DNA of 64,000 nt from Amborella trichopoda (lineage: Eukaryota; Streptophyta; Magnoliopsida; Amborellales; Amborellaceae): the NCBI RefSeq assembly GCF_000471905.2, contig NW_006499435.1, positions 4,364,937 to 4,428,936 of the forward strand, in the 5' to 3' direction. Below are positions 13,400 through 24,200 of the stretch, in pieces. The notes beneath the pieces were generated by a model. The model worked only from the letters and a program-made list of their open reading frames with translations, had not been told where the DNA came from and searched no databases. The position numbers and the translations under genes are program-made. Each line of letters opens with the position of its first letter. Positions within the stretch are counted from its first letter, which is position 1.

Positions 13400-13735
13400 T
13401 TTTTCTATATTTCCCTACGGTCTCCATCTCCCATTTGTCCGCTTTGAATGGAAGGCTGAGATAACCCCCAATCATGATGTCACACTTGAACTTTGTTTTT
13501 AATTTTTATATAAATGATGTTGAAGTCAAATTTGAGATGCCCAATCATCTCTTAAGCTTGATAAAATAAAGTGATCAAAATACCTCTAAAAGATCATTAT
13601 ATTTCTTTAAAATATTGTTTTTGGTGTGCCCTGTCGAGATGATGGTACATACCAAATTTCATATTCATATGATTTGTAAAATTTAAAAAAAAAAAACACT
13701 CTGAAACGTCCAATCGAAATTTTGCAAATCATTTT
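13400..13735 (+). mobile_element. MITE-like repeat family 5
   Basis: It shares with 21613-22122 and 55345-55695 the ordered landmarks gaatggaaggctgag, a gtcatt/atcattat run, cgagatgatggtacat and catattcatatgatttgta. It is non-coding. The ends are not sharp enough to call a target duplication. Confidence 0.6.
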
Positions 13736-14224
13736 CTTCTTTCTTTTAGCACAAAATTATTACTCATATCCACACTTCTTTCTCTCTTTCACTCTCTCTA
13801 CTCCTAACTCTCTTTCTCTCTCTTCAAATGAGTCTCTCTCATTCGAACGATTATGGCACCATACACAATGAAATAAATGGCACCTGAGTTCTAATTTTGG
13901 ATTCAAAATTTTAAAGGTGTCTCACCTCGACCACCTTGGTCATGAATTTTAAGAAAATTAAATATTAACAATGATTTATTTTATTTTTCTTGATCATTCA
14001 TTTTAATTCTTCAAAGATCATAAGATCTGCATTGTTTTTCAAGCTCCAAATTCTTGTACCTGAAGTGAGAATGAATTTACCATGAGGATGTCTTTTGAAT
14101 CCAGAATCTTTCAAACACCCAGGCCAAACACATTGTCAACTTACCATTTATTTGTTTTCATAATTAATCCTGCACAATTCCCTCAGAATGAATTATTAGA
14201 TTACATATAAACTATAGGGGGAGA

Positions 14225-14612
14225 ATACTATATGCTCCCATTGGGTGCATATACTGTACACTTACTCCCTTGGGCAGAAGTCTAACGGGAAGGAATTTTT
14301 GGTCCAAAATTTTGGAAACCACCTAAAAAAAACTACATGATTGTATAAAAGAAAAAAAGGAAAAAAAAAAGAAAAGAATTTGGAGTTTCCTAGCACTCTT
14401 ATCAGATAGTTTCTATTCAATCTTAAGGTATTATTTTATTTAAGCTTGTAGAGCATGCAATTTGAAATACTTTTTCATTGACTATAGCATATAGATTGAA
14501 GAGGTTACGTCGCAAAATTTGGGGTGCTTAAAATACTCCGCAATTGGTTTTTGCTCTAGAGAAGAAATGAACGGTGTGCTCCATCAGAGCATGAAATCTT
14601 TTGGCTAAATTA
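14225..14612 (+). mobile_element. MITE family 3
   Basis: It begins tatgctcccattgggtgcata and ends catgaaatcttttggctaa. The internal order of blocks is the same as in 17325-17705 and 59943-60355, including the ggttacgtcgcaaaattt block. Non-coding. Confidence 0.7.
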
Positions 14613-14649
14613 TGGATGTAAATAACAGTTTTCGTAATCATTTCTGTAA

Positions 14650-15041
14650 GGGTGCGGTTTGTATAGAGCCTAGGCTCTAAACAATCAAATTAGAGCCTAC
14701 CTTCAAATAGTATCTAGATATGTAGTTTTAAATTGAAAATCTTTGTGATAGCCTTAAGATATATTTTTATATTTATTTATAAAGTTTAAAGCTTCAAAAA
14801 TAGTGTAGATTGACAGATCTATGAAAATTTGAAAATCTTAAAAATTGACGGTCCAAAATTGTGTTACAAAATACACTATTTCCAAAACTTGAAATCCTAT
14901 TTTTTCTTATATCCATGCATCTTGATGTCGAGATGGTAAATTTGAAGATATTTGGGCATCAAAACAAACTCTTCTAGTGAAATTTTTGGGGTAGGCTCAA
15001 ATTTGATTGTTTAGAGCCTCGGCTCTATATAAACTTTTCCC
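14650..15041 (+). mobile_element. MITE family 1 (TATAGAGCC type), complete
   Basis: A 392-bp element with inverted ends GGGTGCGGTTTGTATAGAGCC-like on the left and GGGAAAAGTTTATATAGAGC read inward from the right. The flanking 9-mers are tttctgtaa (14641-14649) and tttttgtaa (15042-15050), an 8/9 match, pointing to the Mutator superfamily. It faces a second copy 40 bp away in the opposite orientation. Confidence 0.85.
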
Positions 15042-15079
15042 TTTTTGTAAAAAGTAAATGAATAGCCTATTGTCAAAAA

Positions 15080-15458
15080 AGTTTATATAGAGCTAAACAA
15101 TCAAATTTGAGCCTACCTAAAAAGTTCACTAGAAGGGGTTGTTTTGATGCTCAAATATCCTCACATTGATCATCTCAACATTTGGATGCATGGACATTAG
15201 GAAAAAAAAAAAATAGATTTCTAGTTTTAGAAATTGTGTATTTTGTAATGCATTTTTGGACAGTCAATTTTCAAGATTTTCAATTTTTCTTAGATCTGTC
15301 GATCTATGCTATTTTAGAAGCTTTAAATAAATAAAGATAAAAATATATTTTAAGGCTATCACAAACGTTTCCAGTATTGAAACCACATTTCTCGACACTA
15401 TTTAAAGGTAGGCTCTAATTTGATTGTTCAGAGCCTAGGCTCTATACAAACCGCACCC
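15080..15458 (-). mobile_element. MITE family 1, inverted copy
   Basis: It is the reverse complement of the family 1 sequence: it starts gtttatatagagctaaac and ends gagcctaggctctatac then aaaccgcaccc. The candidate flanking 9-mers match only 7/9 (ttgtcaaaa and ttgtcctaa), so the exact left end is uncertain. With 14650-15041 it forms an inverted pair that could fold into a hairpin of roughly 380 bp. Confidence 0.8.
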
Positions 15459-15559
15459 TTGTCCTAATCTCCTCTACAAACCATAAAAAAGATAATCATG
15501 CCCCAAATCAATAAGCTAATGAGAAGAATGGCATTATCTTTCCTAACAAGGAAAATGAC

Positions 15560-15905
15560 TTGATAGGGGTGCAGCACCATAAAACAAGTAAGCTCACCTT
15601 AGAACTCACTGAAAATTGCAGTTCTAATGTCAGAAAATCTGAAATCAGAATTTCAAGGCCTAAAAACAGTGTATCTTATAACACATTATTTAGACTGCCT
15701 ATTTCACCCTAGAAATAAGTGTTCAATGATCCACAAGATCTAAACATTTTCTAAGTTTCAATTTTTATAGTCGGTGATGAAAATTGTTTTTATAGCCATC
15801 ATAGAGATTTTCGATTCCCAAGGTGCTTTTCGGACGAAAATTCAAGGCCAAGCTTTTACTTTTTTTTTCATAAAGCCTAAGCCTTATAGAAACTACATCC
15901 TTCTA
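15560..15905. mobile_element. MITE-like repeat related to 6952-7340 and 30880-31255
   Basis: It begins aggggtgcagcaccataaaa and ends cataaagcctaagccttatagaaactacatcc, terminal features like those of the TATAAGG/GCACCC-ended MITEs nearby. It contains aacagtgtatcttataacac, also a family landmark. The boundaries are approximate. Confidence 0.55.
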
Positions 15906-17324
15906 ACAAACAGCCAATAAAAGATTAACGGTCTATTTTACATATTTTAAGCCATAGTTAAGGATAGGAAAACCTAGCCTTTAATTACAATAATTGTTTA
16001 TGGAAAAAAAGAAGAAGGGGATTGTATATTTCAATACCATTCAATTTTGGTAAGGAGTTCACAGTTATTTTTAGCAATTGGGTATAAAACCCAACATATT
16101 GAACATATTGAAGTGCGTCACAACATCAAGAAATTTGATTCTGGACTTTGTGTAGAGTCAATGACACATCCTCATCTACTCAATTTCATATCTTAAGATC
16201 AATGATAATTGTAACCTTTGTGCCAAAAATAAATATTATTGTTATATACATTTCTAAAAAAATATAGGTAAAAAATGTGTGTCATACATGCCTATTGCTT
16301 TATCTTCTCAAATATTTTATTTATTACATTTTTTTCTCTTTTTCTGTACCTATAGCATGAATTAGCACAGGACACTGGAATGAATAGGATAGGTCATGTG
16401 CTTAAAGGAAAGAGTCCTTTCTCTTTTTCTTTACTTATAGCATGAATTAGGATAATACATGGGAATGAACTGGATAGGTTATGCTCTTAAAGGAAAGACT
16501 CCTATGTGAGCCAAAAACAAAGAGATTTGTTCAAATATAGCAAAAAGGGATTGGTGAGGATGTTATTGATTTTAGTTATGGGATTGTATAAAGCTCATGT
16601 ACTTTCTATGTTCATTTGTGGGAAAGAAAAATCACAATCACCCATTAGTTATCACATATGACATCGAGTAGTTGAGGGTGTGTTATTTCTTTGCATAAAG
16701 TACGAGAAAAATAAATAAATAAATAAACTTTATGTACAGTCAATAGGACACCCAGCCTATCACTTTCACATTGATGACTAGGGTGATTGTGCATTCTTGT
16801 ATCATATATAAATAAGGGTGGCAATGCGTCGGTGGCCTAGCCCTAAAAGACCAGGGCCTGGGCCACAAAATATGGACCAAAGGCTCCACGACAGGGCTAA
16901 CCCAGTTCGGCCCGACCTTAGTTCTTTATCTTTTCTTGTTTATTTTTCCTTAATTGTATTCAAACCGGCCTTGATAGGCAGCCAGCTTGTTGATAAATTG
17001 TCTTATTATATACTTTCCCTTTAGTTATGGGATTCAGTTTTTATGTGGCTAAGCCCTTATATGTAAGAATGCGGGCCTATTAATAAATCTATTTTTGTGA
17101 TGGATTTTGAGACTTAATTTTTAAGGACATGTAATCTCTATCATGGAGATCATGAATATGGAAAAATAATAATTCTAGTAAGAAAACATTTGGACCGTTA
17201 GTTTCCATTGTCTTTAGATTGAATACCTACTGGTAGGCATCTTTTAGATGGATGATTTATACTTTCTGGACCGCATATGTAGAAATGCGGTCCAGCCCGC
17301 ATGAAACAATTTTCCTTAGTTATG
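15906..17324. other. Intergenic DNA, no gene; GGGTGGCAA-type fragment near 16815
   Basis: About 16350-16500 holds two diverged copies of a tatagcatgaattagga...tgggaatgaa unit. At 16815 the phrase aagggtggcaatgcg begins a GGCC-rich block typical of the ends of some plant hAT MITEs. A similar block starts at 34826. No reliable ORF. Confidence 0.45.
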
Positions 17325-17705
17325 AGCATGTATACTTTGCTCCTGCAATAGCATATTATACACATGTTACCATGATAAGAAGACCTATTTGGGATATGTT
17401 TTCAAGCTAAAATTTTGAGAACCACATAAGAATCACTAGATGATTATTTTCAAAATAAAAATTTTTAATTTTAATTTTTTTTGACACTTAAACTTTACTC
17501 TCCAATAATTGGACAATCTTTGTTCTCAGACACTGTTTTTACACAAAGAGTGCAATTTGGAATTTTTTTTTTCTTTTTTCATTGAGGTTAATCTACGGTT
17601 TGAAAAGGTTACATCTCAAAAATCTAGGGTCCTAAAATTACACCTAGATTGGGTTTTAAATAAACAATATCCTCCTACATGAGCATGAAATCTTTTGACT
17701 TAGTT
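17325..17705 (+). mobile_element. MITE family 3
   Basis: It runs from gagcatgtatactttgctcc to gagcatgaaatcttttgactta. The gaaccacataagaatcactag and ggttaatctacggtttgaaaa blocks match the other family 3 copies in order. Non-coding. Confidence 0.7.
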
Positions 17706-18194
17706 ATTATATCTTGGCATACAACTCACATGGTTGAGGGTTACTATTCAGGATGAATAGGTATTTTTCACTAAATTCTCATGACCCCATGACAATGTGA
17801 TACTTTACATGATTATGGCTCACACTTGGTTTGTTTTGGGACAAGGAGACCCACCTTTTCGGTCATATATCTCGTTCTCCTTCCTTGAATGAGAAAGAGA
17901 AAAAAGTGAGAATTGAGAGGGGGACAAGTGTATCTATAATTTTATATCCATTTTTAGAAGATTGAGAAGTTGTTTCCAAATCCAAAACAAGTGTACCCTC
18001 AGATGGAGAAACTAGTGGAAAAGTTAACTGTTGTGTTAACATATTGGAGATTGGGGAAGCAAGGACCAAACATTTCATTGGATGAGATTTAAGCAACCAA
18101 CCCAATTCACATAGTTAATTAAACCAAAAGAAACGTCCAAGTAGAAATGTATGTTTGCTTGCAGGATTATTAAGATCATAAACATATATATTAA

Positions 18195-18594
18195 AGGTGT
18201 GGTTTGTATAAGGCTGAAGCCCTCGACTAGCAAAGTAGGGCACACCTTCAAATGGTGTCCAAATATGTTGTTCCACGATTATAAGCCTTTATGATGCCAT
18301 AAAAAGTTATTTTCATCTCTAATTATAAAATTTAAAATTTAAAAATAATGTAGACCGAGCAGATCTATGAAAACTTGAATGTCTTGAAAACTGACAGTCT
18401 GGATAATACATTACAACATGCACTATTTTTAATACTTGAAATTTATTTTTTCTCTTGCTCATATACCTTGACTTTTGAGGTCGAGATGATCAAATTGAGG
18501 GTTTTCCAGCATCGAAATAATATTTTCTAATGAATTTTTGAGGTACGCCCTTAATTTGATTGTTTAGGGACTCACCCTTGTATAAACCTTTTCC
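18195..18594 (+). mobile_element. MITE family 1/2 relative with exact 9-bp target duplication
   Basis: A 400-bp element flanked by atatattaa on both sides (18186-18194 and 18595-18603), a perfect 9-bp duplication. It starts AGGTGTGGTTTGTATAAGGC and ends with CTTGTATAAACCTTTTCC. The interior has the agatctatgaaaacttgaa and gtcgagatgatcaaattgag blocks of family 1. It is a clean example of a Mutator-type MITE. Confidence 0.87.
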
Positions 18595-18852
18595 ATATAT
18601 TAATGTATCCACTTAGTAATGTTGAATTTTATTAATGTGAAGATGTCTTGGAAAATATCTTTTGGAGGACCTGAGCATGATGCATGTCAAATGTATTCCA
18701 GGCCCAACAGACAAATATGAAAGCGATATTCGCAACAATTTGCATGTTAATAATAATTCTTCGAAAATCCACTTTAACAGACTTATCAAAGTCTTTGCCA
18801 CCGGGTAGGAAGTACGGTCCATGTTTTCCATTTTTTGAGACCATATATCTTT

Positions 18853-19064
18853 AGTATACAATGGGACTATTTATTTTTAGTACAAAGTGGTCAAAATTGA
18901 TCTTGACCATTTGATGTGAAATTAGACGGCTACATTTATTCCATTGATCAAGCTCAAAATTAAAAAGTAAATTTTTCAAACTTTGTGACACATCCAAGTT
19001 TCACGTCAGATAGATGTAAATAATCATAACCTCTTTGTATCAAAAGTAAATGGTCTCCTTGTAT
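18853..19064. mobile_element. MITE family 4 (tGGTCAxAATT type)
   Basis: The ends are inverted: TATACAATGGGACTATTTAT on the left and TATACAAGGAGACCATTTAC read inward from the right. The interior includes gacacatccaagttt and ccattgatcaagctc. Related copies are at 54445-54672, 60356-60550 and 63255-63485, the last three in the opposite orientation. Confidence 0.75.
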
Positions 19065-20240
19065 ACGATCCCTTCTTATAATTGATGTGTTTAATGATAA
19101 TATTTAATTTTTTAAAAAAATATTATCATCATCGTCATCAAAGCTTTTTTCCAGCTAACCCTAGTTAACTACACGAATTTTGATCTATAATTATGCACTA
19201 TAAGTTCAAGATTCATGATAACTTTTGACGAAGTTTTACATTGGCTACATATTTAATACAACCTAACCTTTTTACCCAGGCATGGGATGGGCTAAAGGAA
19301 AGTTTAAGGTCCTCACCCGTCTTACACCTCAAAAAAAAGCTATATTTAATGATAATCAACAAAGAGCATTGATAGGGCAAGCTAGAATGTATTTCTCTTT
19401 TTTCTTTTTTTTTCTTTTTCTTTTTTCTTTTTCGATTGTGGAAGTGGTTAGGTCAGCAGTAACAATTCGAAGCCAGGGTGGAGATTCGAAAACTGCATAA
19501 AAAAATGAAAGCTACTGGTTCAGTGGTTATGGCATTGAGTAAAAAAAAACTAGACCACTTAACTTGTAAGTCACAATCATGTCCAGAGCATCTAAATATT
19601 TTATAACCTTAAAAATAAGGAAGAATAAGAAAAGAATTTGCATTTCATATTTTACAGCTTGATAGAGATGGCACCTGAGTGATTAGTAGGCTATGATGTA
19701 GGTGCAACTGGTTAAGCATACATCATGAAAGGCTAGTTTTCTTAACCAATTTTATTATGGATAGACTAGCCTTTGATCATATTAAATTTGTGCTGGGATC
19801 ATCAGGTTAATGCACTGAAGAGTGGTTACTTTCTGCCTTATTTTATTCCAAAATGCTGTATATATTTTTTTCCTTTTCCATTTGGTGGTGGCGTTGAATG
19901 TGCTTTGGCGTGATGATATGAATTTCCCAATATTTTACTACATTTATCTACCACATCCCCAATCTGCTTATTACATACCATTCGAATATATGTATTTAGT
20001 CATCTGAGCTATTTAGGCCGTTGTCACAATTGACATCGACCCTCCACTTTCCTAGTTTGTGTTTATGTAACACTACTGATTGCAAGGACTGGGGTGCAAC
20101 CCTACTGCCAGTGCATGAAATAAGGAGGAAAGCAGCCCAACCCTGAACCATCAATCCCTGTATTTTTCAAAACTCACAATTTTATGGTTAGAGCAATTTG
20201 TTTAATTTGGCAGAGGTTCTTTCAAGTCTAAAATTCATGT
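19065..20240. other. Intergenic DNA, no gene recognised
   Basis: A short open frame at 19282-19500 encodes a lysine-rich start that runs into a poly-Phe stretch from a T-rich run. I see no family similarity and no splice context. The rest is AT-rich. Confidence 0.5.
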
Positions 20241-20600
20241 AGAAAGAGAAAACTTTATATAAAGTGTCAACCTTACAAGATGAAAAACTAAAAAAATTGT
20301 TCTAACACAGGAAAACCGTCAGGTCTCAACCTCCACATGTATAGATGTGAAAAACAAAAAGATTTCAAGTCTTTAAAAGTAATGCATCTTATAATGTATC
20401 ATCTAGACCGTCTATTTCTAAGATTTTCAAATATTCATAATTTGCTCGATCTACAGTATTTTGGAAGCTTAAAATTTCTTACAACAGATACAAAAATAGA
20501 CTTAAAAACCACCATCAAGATTTCCCATACTTGAACTGCATATTTCAGCATCATTTTAGAATGCGCCTAGAATGTGCCTTACTGATTGTTGAAGTCGCCA
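20241..20600. mobile_element. MITE family 2, degraded
   Basis: It starts agagaaaactttatataaag and carries the family landmarks aatgcatcttataatgtatc, gaccgtctatttctaagatt and gaactgcatatttcagca in the expected order. The right end is not clear. Confidence 0.6.
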
Positions 20601-20997
20601 ACCTCTCACAAAACTCACCCTTATTCGAAATACACAAAATACACATCCTCGGATATATCAGGGGATCAACCCTTAAAGAGCAAGGGGCTTCACCCAACCT
20701 TTTCTCTTTTTTTTCCCTGTTTTTTCGTGAGCTTTTCAGGAGTTGGGGATGGGGGGGCAGAGGGGGGGATAGAAAAACTTGTACAAAAACAGATCATTAA
20801 ATCAATGCCCTAAGTTTTTACATTCATGTACAAAAAACAGATCATGGCTTCAATGCTCTCAGGCCCTAACACACGTACAAAAGCGGGTAATTGCATATCA
20901 CAAAGCCTGCATCTTAAATCAAATTTAGAGAGAGAAAATTAGAGAAAAATAGTGTTTGGATTATAGCACACATTTGTGTATGAATATCAAGTTCCTC

Positions 20998-21267
20998 TTA
21001 AGCCCCTTCATCTGAACAAGAGGACCCCTCTTCATCTTGTGAACCTGAGACCTCTAGGCTGTCTTCAATGGTGGAGCTCGACTCTTCAATGCTATTGAGC
21101 TTCTCACTGAACCCTGGCTGTTGGTGCATGGTGCTCATGGAACTGTCACTGATGAGATGGGTTGATCCATTGGCCGAAAAACAGCCTATGGATGTTGCGA
21201 TATCCATGCCACGTGAGCCATAAAAGAGACCTCGGCTCCCCCCCACCAATGCAGTGCATAAACTATC
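20998..21267 (-). CDS. Exon 5 (last) of the unknown-function gene
   Basis: Acceptor TTTGCAG|GATAGT. It encodes DSLCTALVGGSRGLFYGSRG, a short body and an acidic end DEEGSSCSDEGA, then TAA at 21000-20998. The GSRGLFYGSRG region matches the corresponding end of homologues as I remember them. Confidence 0.83.
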   Translation of the reverse strand, partial: DSLCTALVGGSRGLFYGSRGMDIATSIGCFSANGSTHLISDSSMSTMHQQPGFSEKLNSIEESSSTIEDSLEVSGSQDEEGSSCSDEGA

Positions 21268-24200
21268 CTGCAAATAAAACAGATTGTCAGAATCACATAG
21301 ATTATTTTTTTGAGAATAGAATCATATAGATTATTAGCTCTCTCTCTCTCTCACACACACACACAGAGGACACAAAACAATGTTTGATAAATGGGAAGAA
21401 AACCAATTGTAGAATCAAAAAGTTACTCAAGCCTAAACAGGAATGGAGGCCATAGAAGGCATATTCAATGGATTCCTATTGTCGATTAGGGGGAAAAATG
21501 TAAACAGCAACAAAAGCATACGCAGGAGGGAAGGGGGAGAGAGAGAAAGCCTACACATTGTCAAAACAAAGAGAGAGAGAGAGAGAGAAAGATAGATGGT
21601 TAAATCAAATGAGCAAGCTTTCTATGCTTCCCCTACAACATAAAATTTATATATTTCCCCTTATCCTTATCCAACTGTCCATTCTGAATGGAGGGCTAAG
21701 ATTGCCTCAATCACAATGTCACGTCTCTACACTATTTTATTTTTAATTTTTTGTCTATAAACTATTTTGATACCAAATTTTGTACGTCCAATCCTCTATT
21801 AAACTCGCACTAGCGAAAAATATAAAACAAATATTTCCCATAAAATAAAATGACAAAAATACCCATGAAAGTTTCAAGGGGTATTTTGGTCATTATATTT
21901 ATTGAAAAAATATTTTTAGTATTTTTTATAGGTACGCCCCAATGAGAAGATGGCACGTGCCAAATTTCATATTCATACAATTTATATAAAAAAAACTAAA
22001 AAAAAAATACTTTGAGTCGCGGATCTAAGATCAAACGGTGAGTGGCTCTCTTGATCAAAATTGGAATGGTAGGGGAAGCATAGATATTCTATGCTGTAGG
22101 GGAAGTATAGAAACCTTTCCCAAATCAAATATCTGCTGAAAAATAAAAGCCTAGGTCTTAACAAATAATGTTTTTAGTTTGAGTCATTCAAACTAAAATT
22201 TTAAACTAAATTTCAGGCACTTGGGAATTTATAATGATTCAAGACCCATCGAAACCATAACAATAGAGAGAGAGAGAGAGAGTTACCTCAATGAACTGAG
22301 TTTCATTCTGGGTGGAGCCAATGAGTAGTCTGAGCGTCTCCCTTGCCCCCTTCTCAACCAGTGACTCTGACTTTGGTATAAGCCCTCCGACAAGATTAAG
22401 ATTTGGGAGTTGAAGAGGCGAAATGCTTGTTGAGATTGCAGGCCCAGCACTCACAAAATAGGCCTGACCTGATGAGCAAATATCAATCACAGGGATGTGG
22501 ACAATGGGATCGGCGATGAATGGTGTGAATGTCGGAATCTGCTGGGGCCCAGGGAGAGGTGGAGTGATTCCGACCATTGGTTCGGCCAGATCAAGGGGAG
22601 GCAGAGGAGGGCATGAAGGGCCCACTGATAAGTAGGAGGATAGGGTGGGTAGGGCTGAGGGTTTTGAAGGAACTGATGGCAAGTTTGGGGACGAAACTGT
22701 AAATTTGAGGGGTGAAGGGCATGGAGGGCACCAGCAATAGTAAGGGCTTAAAGGAGAGCGGGGGGCTTGAGAGGTGGGTGGATGAAGAGAGGGAAAGCTG
22801 TGAGAGAAGCTTTGTGGGTCGAAAGATGGTGAACTCCTAGAGAGAGAGAACAATGGCGTTTGGCTTATTAGGGTTTCAGTCCTGGTTTTGAGTTCAGAGA
22901 GCAGCGTGGAGTTGCTCGATATGGGGGTGGAAGAGGGTGGTGGCAACTGGCTCAGTGTTGGAAGGCTAGAGTGAGAAGAGTTTCTCTCTCCTCCTCGCCT
23001 GACTAAAACACCAGTTCTCAACGAAGAGGCATTTTTGGAGTGGCTTCTTTAAATGTGTTTGTTCTAGGACTCAGGGTGCCCTGTGAAGGCGAGGTCTTTG
23101 AGGGTTGTCCAATAGTGAGCCTTCGAGAAGAAGGCTTCAGGGATGAGAGAGTAGGGTTAGAGAAAGTTTGGGTGGTGCATTGATCTATAGAGACAGGCCC
23201 AGTCAAAGAGGAGTTCGCAGGTGAAGTTGGGTTTGTGTCAGTTGAATTGATGAAAGAGGTTCGAAGATATGTTGCAAAAGAGTTGAGGCGTGACTCTCGT
23301 ATACCGGTCAGCTGAGCTAGAGAAGGCTTTCTTTTGAGCAGGTCCTTCATCTGCCAAGGAAGAAACACACACACACACACATAAATCCAAATTCTATTGT
23401 TTCCAGACTTACTGTAGTTTCTGCCAATAATTAATAAAAAGGACAGTAAGACGGTGCTGGTCCCGCCTAAGTAGGATCCTGGGAGGGGGGGCTGGAAACG
23501 GTCCTAACCTTTGGCTCATCCACAAAGTGGCCACTCTAAGGACTCAAACCCATGCTCTTGTGCTGGCTACGTGAGCCTTTTACCGTCACACCGAGTGACG
23601 GCCCCTTGCCAATAATTAATCCTAAAAAAATTCTTGTTTGTTTATCCAAATAAAGCAATAGTGCAGTGGAGAGAGAGAGAGAGGAGAGAATATGATACAC
23701 CAAAACATAACCCAATCAAATATGTTACTTATCCACTGGCTGTTCCCACTGAAGGACGGTCGGAGATAAACTGCAACCACGTTAATGTGCCAGCTGGGCC
23801 CACTCAGGTTAATCCCCAACGACCCATTACTGGGAGAAGATGGTGGATGCAGCCTTTGAGCAACATATACAACTGAACTATAGTATACAGTACACCATAG
23901 TCCATTGGAAATGACATAAAATTATGTCACGGAACCTAAAAGGAGGAGCTCAAAGCATACAAGAGTATGATGTACTTAATCAGCATACCTTGTTGAGTAA
24001 TTGGTTCCCATGGAGCTTGGATTTCTCTGAGAGCCAAAAGTAGAAGACTGAATTGCCTGGAAGCTTGATTTCGAAAGACCTTCCTGAGGTATCAGCAGGG
24101 ATTTCTTCTATTGTGGCAACTGCATTTTCATCGTCGGGGCTCAATACTGCAAGCCTCTCCATGCAACCATCATCCCCAACAAATGAAATGCGAAGATCAG

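Noticed and set aside
23480-23606. A tRNA gene, because of the GGGTTTGAGTCC B-box-like sequence
   Set aside because: No cloverleaf or acceptor stem can be drawn; the flanking 14-bp duplication shows it to be a SINE.
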